Assembly (NCBI GenBank): GCA_027627225.1
Contig: CM051029.1
Location: 25,242,851-25,306,850 of the forward strand
Length of the DNA: 64,000 nt
From: Congeria kusceri
Lineage: Eukaryota > Mollusca > Bivalvia > Myida > Dreissenidae
Direction of reading: 5' to 3'
Below are positions 49,501 to 61,500 of the stretch, one piece after another. The notes under the pieces are model-generated. The model made no database searches. It was not told the origin of the DNA and saw nothing but the letters and a program-made list of their open reading frames with translations. The position numbers were made by a program, and so were the translations under genes. Position 1 is the first letter of the stretch; every line of letters starts with the position of its first letter.

Positions 49501-52500
49501 ACATCTGGTGTTGAAGAACACGGGCGATGCAGACAAAGTACATAACCCCTACGTTGAACATATTGATATTGAAATACGGTCAATATTAGGTATTAAAGTA
49601 TAGATAGAACGAAAATCCCCATTATCGGGGCATTTTTTTTTATTCAGTGTGCTCAACTGGACTCAGAGTTTTTTTTAACAGAGAAAAGAGATAATCAATT
49701 TTACTTAGTAAGGTAAGACTTCCAGAAAAGTTTCATAAACAAGTATAAGTGCATGTGCATGTATTTTCATTTTTTAGTAATTGGCAGTGATTGTTCAGAA
49801 TTTGGGGAGATTTGTTCGCTGGCTAATGCAGAGTGTAACCAAACAAATATATGCGCTTGTGCAACTGGTTTTTTCCAACAAGGGGACAAGTGTGTAAACG
49901 GTAACGTTATTATGTTAATTTATATCAGTTAACATAAAAACTTAAAATTAAACAAAAATTCATATTGCAATAACAACATATAACATATAAATTTGGACTT
50001 ACTGTACTTATTTAGTTGACGCTACGCACTAACATATAAAACGATGCTTTGAATACGAACAGATAACAAAACGAAAAGCTATAATACTTATATTTTTATT
50101 TTTTAACAGCTCTGAATAACACGTTTTGCACGGCTGACACCGACTGTGGAGGCATCGCGCATTCTAAATGCGACTTTAATATGACGTTCAAATGCGTCTG
50201 CGATGACGGGTACACCGAACTGAATGGAGTTTGTGTGTTAATAAGTAAGACAGTGAAGACCTATCACATTCAACATGATTGTTCTTCAATGCATCAGATA
50301 TGAAGAGAATTATAGTGAAAGCTACAAAACAATTTTTATAATGAGAACTGGAAATCAGCAGTATTAATTCAATAACAATTTTCAGAAAAATGTGAACCAA
50401 TGTTCATTAATATGTACTGCATGAATTATTACGAACTGGTTTAGTCTGAAATGGTGATTACAATCATATAACATTAAAGCCATTATCAAATTAAATAAAA
50501 TCAATGTGGTATTTAATTGTAGAGCCGTTCTGCAATTTTTTTTAAATGTATATTTCAATATATATATTCAGGCGATATCGGAAGCGGCAACTGCAATGAT
50601 ATAACTCCGGAATTACCTGATCTCTACCGACGGTCGCCAAGCTATAAGCTGGCAGATAGTGAAGTACCGATTAGAGACGATCTGCTCCTAGAAGGCTGGT
50701 ACGACATTGGTAGATCCAACTCTCTTGTGTCCAACAGCGGAGTTACGACGGGATTTTGCGGCACAAAATACCCAATTGTCTTGAAAGGTAAATTTGAGCG
50801 ACCAGGGCCCGTATTCACCAACATACCAATAAAGAATAGACTGACTCAAGTATACAATACCGTGTATTCACATATAGGCTGGTACCAATGTTATTTTTAT
50901 CATTAGAAAATCGTTCTAAATAACAATTCGATTGTGTGAGTCCCACGTAAGATTCTAATTAACAGCGTTCTTAGAATAGAAAAAGGTCAAGACTATTCTT
51001 TATTCTTAAATTATAAGTCTAAGAATGGGTTTATAAATACGGACCCAGTTTATCAACAGAGCACGTGAAATTTGCGCATTCAGTTAAAGCGAATTATTTC
51101 TTAGAGAGTTGTAATCAAGGTGGATTATTTTGCAGATGACATGACTGCATCAGAACAAAGCGATCTTGCGGCGGGACTCGATGTAACGAAATCTATGCGT
51201 GTCAAAAGCCTAGATGAATTCGGTCTTAACGAAGAAATAGAGGTGAAAATTAGGACATGCGGAGATAGGACATATGTATATCTAAAACGAGCTACTGTCG
51301 CCTTTTCAGCATACTGCATTGGTATGATTTTGTTCGTTTTGTAATTGATCATACCTGACTCATTACACCACCAAAAGCTGAATGTGGACACGGATGGTGT
51401 ATTAAAAATCATGAATTTAACTCGCATTATGTTACACATGCATTTGCAAATGTTTGTGTATATGTCACTGTTAGGTCATAAGTAGGTTTTATTTTTAGTA
51501 AGCGCCCGCGTCTGATTGACAACTAACTTGTAGATTACAAGTTACTATACATGTATTTGTGGCAACTAATTTGGCAGCTAATCAGTTCATAACTAAGTGT
51601 AGTGATTTTACTTAATTTGAAAGTGAATAACGTATAAGGAAACATTCATTATGCTGTTTGATTTTTAGACACCGGGCGATCTTCCCACATCGCTGGCAAC
51701 TCCACGAGTAGATGGGCTGAACTAAGACAGGATATGCGTTTTAAAGAAGAGTACGATCCAAACACAGGAACTCTTGTCAATGTGCCGTATCTGAAATTCA
51801 AGTGCATAGCCTTGGATGAAAAACACTACTACTACTCCACGTGCTTCGAATGTTCGAACAGTTACTATAAAAACGACGGCGTTTTCTTCACAATCAATTG
51901 GTAAGCAAAATAGTAAAGTCATATTAAAGCTTCTTGAAATAGTATATGCAGTTAAATTCTGCCTTTATTTTACCTCACGTTTGTATACAATGATAAATTC
52001 CCATTACCCTAGAAATAGATATTTTGACTGTCAAAGACATTTCAACATTTTTGACACGTGACCAAGCGAAAGTGACTGTCTGGTCAAATGACCGCGCTGA
52101 CATTTTGTCATATGAGGGCAAGTAACTGCGTCAGTTTTTTAGCCACATCATGAAAAGATTACCTCCCTCGTCGTGATTCAATGTGTAAACAAGCGATTCT
52201 CTTCCAAGTTAATTGTCCGAAAAATAGTTTGCAAGTATTTCTAAAGATGAAAGAAGATTTAGGCATTTTTCAATCTTGATGGGCAAAATTAAGCACGTGT
52301 TAACCTTTTTTTACTCAATTTTTTTTCGGTATAATAAAATAAATATTATTTGGCAGCGTTTGTGACATTGATATTGTCAACCCTCGAAACAGAATGTCAC
52401 CACTCGTCATTCGCCTCGGGTGACATTCTGCCCTCGGGTTGATAATATCAATGTCACACACTCTGCCATTTGATATTTATATAATATTGACTGAACTGAA

Positions 52501-55500
52501 ATGTGAAGCACCAATTAATGTACAATGGCAAAGATGGTTGTAATAATGTGAAGTGTGTATATTATTGGACTGTTGATTAATATACCGTATTTATCCTAAG
52601 TATTGGGACACTTAAACATTATTACATTTTTTATTGTCCCAGTATTAAGGTTAATAAAAAAATAATTCTCGAAATTGTGTCCCAACATTTAAGGCAATAT
52701 ATGATACAATCTATTCTGCCTTTAACTATTATATGTCTTGAACCAATTAATTATTTTTATTTCTTTGTGATAATAATCGCTTATTAAAATATATTAAATA
52801 TTTAATAATAAATAATTAGAAGGAATATTTTTTAGGTGACTGATGTTTATAAGATCAATTATTTTTTGCGGGGGACTTTAATTGAGAATACCATGCTCCA
52901 GTAGAGTACACAGGTTGCACCACGTGTCAACTATATGCAAACACTCCCCTTGTGGTGTACATTAGGATGTATAGATAAGCAAGCGCAATATACCGTGTCA
53001 CAAGTCACTATGCAATCAGCGTAGTGGCAGGGTATTGAATGTTGGTGTTATTTTGGTGTCCCAATATTTAGGGACAGGAAATAATTAAACCTTCAAATGT
53101 GTCCCAATATTAAGGGGCGCGAAAAAAAAATATTTTTCCAAAAATTAGGGGTGTCCCAATATTAAGGGTGTCCCTATACTTAGGGTAAATAGGGTATGCT
53201 CTATACTAGTAGTTATTTATTGTGTTATAAAAATTATAAAATGTATGTGCATTTTAAAATATCTCGAATATAGTATGGTAAATGGTGCTTTTTCAACTTT
53301 TCTTTAGGTATGTTGCGGGCACACACTGCAAGCGGTCCGGACCTTACCAACGAGCGCATTTATACAAAACAGATCTAACTGAAATGCAAATTATTGAAGA
53401 ATGCGGGCAACAAACCGTCGGGTTTGATGTAAATATTATAATGATGCATCAGTTTGCAAGATACAATATCTTGGCTAAAGCTCTTGTATTTTAAAAAATA
53501 AATTGAACCTATTTTTATCACATGCTATACCTTGTTTACCTTGTAATACAGCCATAACGAATATGGTTATCTTATGTGTAAGACATAATTTTGAGCGTTT
53601 TCATTGTCTACTCTCTTTTTGACTGACAGATCGCTTGACGTTATTTTGGTGAAATGACGTCGTCAATATAAAATGACGTCATGTTAGTGCACAACTTTTA
53701 GGTTTCTCAACATTTTTTTGGTAAAATTAGAAGGTTTTTCTTCGTTTAAAAGCATGTGATAAAAACGATCTGACACTCGTTGTTATTATATACCATATTT
53801 CATTAAACTCATCAAGGAAATTCATTAGTAAGTTCGCCAAATGCTCGCTTACTAACAAAATTCTTGAACTCGTTTAATACAATATGGTATGAAATGACAA
53901 CTCCTGTCATATCCTATATATACATGTCTACATTATATATTTTCAAGCAAAGACCCATATTGCTATCAATATTATTCCATGGTAAATGTAATACATTTAC
54001 CAGGGGCGTAACTTGGGTTCAAACAATATATAGGCACAATAGGCGGAATTTACACAATGATGCTGTAGGCGATAATTTGGGCCAGTAGTGTTTATACTCG
54101 TATGTGGCTACAAACAACTGACTTCAACTAAACCCTGATTCTACAAAATAATTGTAAAATAAGCGTGTGTTTCGTGAAATTTATTTCATATTAACGTAAT
54201 CGACTCGCTAAACAATGAAGTATCAACACAGCCAAGAAAGATCCCCTCACCCCCATCCCCCTTCTTGTTTTTATTGCATTTTTGGCATATTTAATGTTGT
54301 GATATCTAGAAAAAATATGTAGGCTCGTCCCTACAGTGCCTAAAGGAAGCTACGCCCCTGTTTTCAAAGTTTTAGGTAAAATGTGTTCTTTCTCTTCTGT
54401 GTCTTTCTTTGATTGACACAATATATGCATAGATACCTATTAGTTTCATTACCAAAATTATTTCCACTATTTTAGCTTCAATGTTCATTTGAGTGGTCCG
54501 AAACGCTTTTTGGTGTAAGAGGAACACCTGTCTTCAGCGAATCTATTTATGTGGGACTGCATTCCGTACGTATATCACAATAAAATACATTTTTCAAATA
54601 AAGTGTAAATTGTGTCATATATATATTTAACATATCTCTGCTCGTGTAACCACTTTTGTATTTAGATAATTTGTTTGACTGATTGCTAAAGCCCTGATTG
54701 ATTTCACGCTTTATTGTTCTATTTAGTGTAAAATAGTGACTTCGTCTAATAACAAATAAATCATTTTCCTAGTGGGTCACGACCATTGCCCCTGGCAACG
54801 GAGGTTTTCTCATATCCTGGCTGACTGATACACCGATTGGATGTAAGACATCAACGAACAGCACTGATAGGTCTTGTTCCGTTGAGTGGGACCTTGACAC
54901 AGAAGGCGTTTGTCCTACTCCTAAAACTACAACAGATCATAGGCTCTGCGGTGCAAACGGCAACGGAACAACCAAAGCCGGACTTGATTATTATAGTCAA
55001 GTACCAAAACATTATAACATACACTTTAGCAGTTCTTGGGGATATGACGAAAATGGAAACCATCATTCTAATTACACAACATACGGCCTTAAAGTGTTTG
55101 TTTCTGAGGACGAGGCCCATGAATTTGGAAGTATGTTCAAGGCTTCATTTGGTGCCGTTGAAACAGGTCACGTAATTTGGAACGGCTACAAGATGCCTGA
55201 CATTAAGGTAAAATTAGCTATATCGTGATCTCATACTATTTATTAATACATGAAATAAATAATTGTGTTAAAATAATTGACAACCAATTACAATAAACAT
55301 AAATCTGTTTTAATATTGTAATGGTTAAGTGTTTTAAAAAGTTTTACACGCATACACATACGTGTGTATTTCATGTTGCACCAACCTTGACCGTATGGTT
55401 TAGAGCATAAAAGCTCCATTTTGTTACATGTACTCTAGTTTTATTTCTACGACGAAACTTCATCCGAGAAAAACGTGTCACTTGTTCTGAAATGGGACGG

Positions 55501-58500
55501 TGGACCAGTGCTCGAGAAAACAAACGAGTGGTAAATTTTCAAATTGTATCTTGATATGTCCATTCTACAGATTAACAGTTGTGTAACAAAATGAAATACA
55601 GTGTGTCCTGATGATGAATTGTGGCAGTATAAACATGTTAAAACCTTCTGTTCAAAACGTGATATGTCTCGCAAATGTAGATCTGGCTGAATGAAAATAA
55701 AGCAGATCAAAACAAACTTACAACAAAGTATTAATTTTTCATAATTATGATACAATATTGTTTTAGGAATGAAACTACATCTTTTGCGCTTGGAGAAGTC
55801 GGTGAGTTCTTGCTATTTCAAGGAACCAACTACATTGTCGAGGTAAAAATTGTCATGTACAATATATGTGTGTACAAAAGTAACCGAATAAATATATGTT
55901 GAAATATGTATGTCTGAAATGACATCTGCAAAGTGCATTTCTAATTTACATACATATTTGCACTGACTATTGTTTACCTTTGTAACTTAAGTGCCAGTAT
56001 TTGTGTTATCGACTTATGGGGCAATGGTTGTTTCTACAAATGACATCCTATTAATATTTAATATGTGACTTATCCAATCAAATATTTTTCCCATTCTAAA
56101 ATCTTGATGTGACCTGGGCTGCTATTAATTGAGGATCTAAGTAAAAATATATTAAAGTATACAATTTATATGTATTATTTTTCCTTTTTTTCTGACAAAG
56201 AAATGCACTGTTTGACGATTTTGACACAAAAGTTACAATATAATTACAAATGTATTTATGTGTCATGGGTCTGTCATGTACATGGTTCATGGCATAATGT
56301 TTCGTAAATAACTTATAATTTGAATTTATTTCAACATATTAGTAACCTTTCATAACCTTTACTTGGTAATTCATGTGAATGACATGCAAAGCAATACATA
56401 TATAGAAATAAATCGTATTGCCAAAGCATGGACGGAACTGAAACAGTCTGTACATAAAGCAATATCTTTGGTAATGTATTACCTTTCATGTTGCATACCA
56501 GTTGTCATGTTACATGTTTACTTTCAATGTCACATACAATTCTTTCTGTATTACATATGTCGATGTTTTAGAGTACATTATAGCAGCTACTTTATATTAT
56601 TGACGTGTAAAGCGGTATGAACAACTAAATTAACAGTTTAGCCATTGTTGCATATTATTATTGTGTATAACAATGTGAATGTTGAATAGACAATTTAGCT
56701 ACTATTTTATATTCTTGATGGGTATAATATGAACAATTATATTATCGATGTGTATAAGGTTATGAACAACTAAACTAACATTTTAGCCATTGTTGCATAT
56801 TATTATTGTGTATAACAATGTGAATATTGAATAGACAAATAGGTTACTATTTTATATCCTTGATGTGTATAACATGAACATTTATATTATTGATGTGTAA
56901 AATGGTATGAACAACTAAATTAACAGTTTACCCAATGTTACATATTGTTATTGTGTATAACAATGTGAATATAGAATAGACAACTTGGCTACTATTTTAT
57001 ATTCTTGACGTGTATAACCCGAACATTGAATAGGCAGTTTAGCAATCATTTTATAGTCTTGATGTGTACAACGATACAAACATTATGTTGCAAGTATTGT
57101 AAAAATTACCTCAGTTATGCAATTTTTATTACCACCTCGTTGTGTTATTACTGTACGTGTACATATTGAAATCTGTATAATTATTGAATAATTATCAACA
57201 TTCCTCACACAAATTATTATATATTTCTTATATCTGGAAAATGCCATTAACATTGCTTGATGCTTGTAATGCTTGTATTATGGGCCGGAGGCCTTATATT
57301 ACAAAATAAACGAATTGAAAATTGAAATTGAAATTGTCATGTTACATGTTTACTTTCAATGTCACATGCAATTCTTTCTGTATTACATATGTCAATGTTT
57401 TAGAGAACATGTGATGACCATGGATATACTTGCTTTTTCAGATCCAAATGAAAACTCAGGCGTGCGACACGACCGGCAACAACGTTTGCGTCTGCGCAAT
57501 AACGTTTAGGAATGGGAACGAAATCTACACAGTTGACACTTGTGACTCGATCCAAATGAAGGGTTTCTTATACGTCGGAGAAGAAGAAGACGGGCTTATT
57601 GATTACCTGTACACGTTTGAATACGTACGTAAACACTTTCATCATATTGATTGGTAATAATTGAAGCTACATGAAATGATCTGTGTGATCGTATACTTCA
57701 GTAATAAAGGACATAATTATGATTTCCATTAGATAAGCACATACACTAGTTTTGCTTTGCTTACCCCCATTAAATACAACAAATAAAACAACGATTACAA
57801 TACAAAAGTTATTTAAGAATAGTCCGTATGTGACATTAAAAATTACCATATCAGAAAAATATATCTTTTGAATTTTCTAGTTTCAGATGTATTTTGGTGC
57901 ACAGGCACTGAGTGCATATAACTTCATTGTTTTGAAGAATGGACTTGTGTTAAGGATAGACAAAAACACTCACACTAGGTCCTTGCAAATGACTTTAAGC
58001 AATGTTGGTAATTTAGAAACGTTCGAGAAGCAACCTGGCCTCGCCTCATTCATGTTTAAGCAATATCGCCATAGCAATGGTGAATTCAAGACGGGCAGCA
58101 CTGGTTTTATGGATAGTTGGAGGTTCGTTTTATCTTTCATAAAATTTATTATCTGACTGTTTAAAAGTAATAAAACCATGAAATTGATAATGCACCCATT
58201 CATACATTTGCTGTGGTATATGACACACTGTATTTAATTAATTTCCTATCAATAATCATTAGCGAATGGAAATCATTTTGCAATAATGCTAATTGCGTTT
58301 AATAATCTTTTTTGATGAAGATAGAAACAAAATTAAACCGTTGTCAGAAAGACGGAACTCAAGTTCCTTCAAAATTCTATTATGTTGAACATTGCGCTAA
58401 TTTAGTTGCATTACCTTTAACTTTACTTAAACCACAACCAAAAACTACTGAGAAGGAAGATAATGCAAATTTCTTGATTCCAAATGTCATTAAGTCTTGG

Positions 58501-61500
58501 AGCTTTTTACCATACAGTGTATGCTATTATATACTAGTATTAGCATGTGTGTAATTAATTCTTGGCTAACGCATGTTGTAATGATTTTTTTCTCCGACGT
58601 AAAATTCTATATGCCTTATCTTTTAGAGTTACGAGCAGCAACAGCCTCTTGAATCCATCCAATCACCACAGTTTCGCATTTGCCGAGAGCTACTTCAAAT
58701 GTAATTGCCCGACAGAAAGTGAGGTACAGCATGGACATGAACAAGTGGACATGCCAGCTTCTGAAATGATTCATCCAATTTTTGGTCCAATGGGCTACTA
58801 CACAAACCAGATCCATCACTTCACCAGCATGCTAAAATGCTCTCGCCAAGCGGAATGTACCATCTCCCATGCTGGGACGTCAACTTGGTCGCCTTTGGTA
58901 CTTCCAGACTACATTCAAGTTGAAGACGTTTCGGTACTAATCGAAGACGGATCCCTTGCTTGTCACTTCGAGCTATTTCCTGACAAGCTTCACGAGGTGG
59001 AATGGTACGTAACGTAGGGAGTGAAAATGCATTTCCATTCTTTAGATCGTATTTTTTATGTTCGACCATATTCAAGTAAACATGCTTTGCCCAGATCCAT
59101 AACCTAAAACATAAAAGCAATTTTAAGAAATAGATTATCAGACTTTTAATTTAAATCTCAATAATTACATAGTTATGTACACTTCTGACTTTTCATGTGA
59201 TTCGGTACGTGCTAAATTACCTGTAAACCTGTAAAAACTTAAATTGGGGAAATCGCTATGGTGCGCCTTAAGGCCGTATCGGCGCACTTTCGGCACGTTC
59301 GAGGGCGAATAATTCCTAAAGTGCGCCGATACGGCCTAAAGCGCACCCGTAGTCGTCTTTAACCTTTTTATTACATACCTTCAACGTTAGTAGATTAAGC
59401 AAGATTTTTATTAGTTACATAAATTTATTAAACCAATATACTGTTCTAATTACAACAAATACGTTAAAATACGTTCAGCACCTCTGCCGGAATTTCAAAC
59501 AGTTCTCTCTGCACCCTTACTATGAAGCCAGTTTGTTTACCCAAAGAACATCCGATTTCGTTTTTCTTTTGGTATTTTCATTTTTCATGGAATCAACAAA
59601 TGCGTGGGTATCAATTTATCGCTTATTGTCTTCAATATGGCAGTCTTATTTTAAGATATAAGCTGAAAAACTTTTAGCGTACGCTCCGCGGCAGCCATTT
59701 TGACATTACTAATGACGTCAGCGCGCCGCTAACGACGGCGCGTGAAATCGATCGTGTGCCATGTCCAGCCGGTATCAGGCACAACGGGAAGTAGAAAAGC
59801 CATATCGGCACACTTTCTGCGTATGCCCGGATTTTTTAAATCCATATCAGAAAAAAAACAACGTAATTGTGTTACTGTTTGTAGTAAGGTATGTAATAAT
59901 TGTATGAATTACAGTTTTATAAAGCACATTACAATGCTTATCATATGCTAATGATGTATGATGTTTGTTAATATATGTAGTACCAATGTTTCTAATTGCG
60001 GGCTATTTCTGGTTTAAGGGTGGCTGGCGAGGATGCAGATATGTCCCTGTACGTCCACGACAAAATGAAAACAGGCCCCGCCAAATACGACATACTCTCT
60101 AATTTGTTTGCATCCTCAGGTGACGTCTGCAGCTTGGAAAAGGTTGGCGTTTTACCTAAAGATTATGTTTGTATTTATATCATTTGTATTTCAGTCTTGC
60201 AAGCCTCTTTGCTCTATTCATAAACATATGAGGCGTGACGTGGGAAAACCGGACTAAATTCATGTGCGTAAAGTGTTGTCCCGGATTAGCCTTTGCAGTC
60301 CGCACAGGCTAGCTAATCCAAGACGGCACTTTCCGCTTTTATGGTATTTACTGTTTCAAGAAAGTCTGTTCTGAACATAAATCCACTGTAGGCGGAAAGA
60401 GCCGTCCTGGATTAGCCTGTGCAGAGTGCATTTAAATCCTCAGTAATACTATTCTAATCAACGGGCACAGCTTCTTCCAACACATTTAAGTCACCTATAA
60501 CTGCATATAGCGGCACATTACTTCAATTTGGCTGCATTATTCGTCTGCTTGTTTATTACCCCAAATCCAGAGAAGTGCACATTGTTAGACCGTTTGCAAC
60601 TCACGCTGTATACAGCTTACGTGTGAGCGAGCTGTATACGTCGGTTGACAACATATACAACTTACGGTGAGCTTTAGAACGTATATAGTTTACCTGACGT
60701 GTACAACTTACTGTGAGCTGTATTCGGTGTACGCTCTATACGGTTTTGTAGTGAACGTATACAGCTCACGCATAAGCTGTATACGGCGTAAGATGTATAC
60801 GGTCAAACAGCGCATATATCTTTACGTAAACGTGCACTCCGTACATAAATCAGTAATAATGAACAGATTCGGATAAAACTGAGAGCGGGAAACTCAGCCA
60901 CACTGGTCATTCTATTTATTGTGTCATTTGTTTTGATATTAAAGCCAGAAGGGCGTATTGAGACCAATGTCTTTAGTCCAGTGTAAAGAAGCCTTCCGAA
61001 TACCCTAACACAATTTCAATTTAAATAATCAAAAGTTAGGTAGCTATAACTAAAGCGAAAACAATCAGCATTATGTCGATAACAGTACAGTGTACGAAAA
61101 CCGGGAAACATCTAATACAAGTAATTTTCAATGATATCCTCGTTATGCACTTTATAAATTAAAAATTAACTGAAACTGTACAGACTATAGTCAGAGTATA
61201 TATACATCGATACTTTAAACTAACTGAAAAATATATACTTACAATTATAATACTCTAACTGCACATATCGCACCATCGGCGTTACACAGACGTCCAATAC
61301 CAGTCTCCGTCCTAAACAACAACAAATGGATGACAAATGGAAATATAGAAATCATAGAAAATTAAGTGACGACCTTAACTAAACTAAATATGTTTTACTT
61401 CCTCTTAACACAACACAAATGAATAGTCGGAATATTCTAAATATATTTAAAATTTATTCTTAAGTCGATGTAAAACTATGAGAATCCGGCTGCAGGTCGG

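Larger units (their letters stand above)
51901..53307. other. Intron 15 with hairpin and inverted-repeat element
   Basis: Holds a long hairpin (52342-52477) and a 614-bp terminal-inverted-repeat element (52583-53196), listed separately. No exon recognised. Confidence 0.6.

Noticed and set aside
49612..49646. CCCCATTATCGGGG plus T run as a bacterial-type terminator
   Set aside because: Located in an intron of a eukaryotic gene; chance hairpin.
54837..55175. 112-codon ATG frame inside exon 18
   Set aside because: Different frame from the exon; the true exon frame is open for all 145 codons with matching splice phases but has no early ATG.
56502..57410. LTR retrotransposon with 77-bp LTRs
   Set aside because: No TG...CA ends, primer-binding site or coding sequence; the tail before the right copy is a simple repeat as in retroposons.
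57266..57509. Plus-strand frame of 78 codons crossing into exon 21
   Set aside because: It reads exon 21 in the wrong frame after repeat sequence; the spliced frame keeps the Cys pattern and phase.
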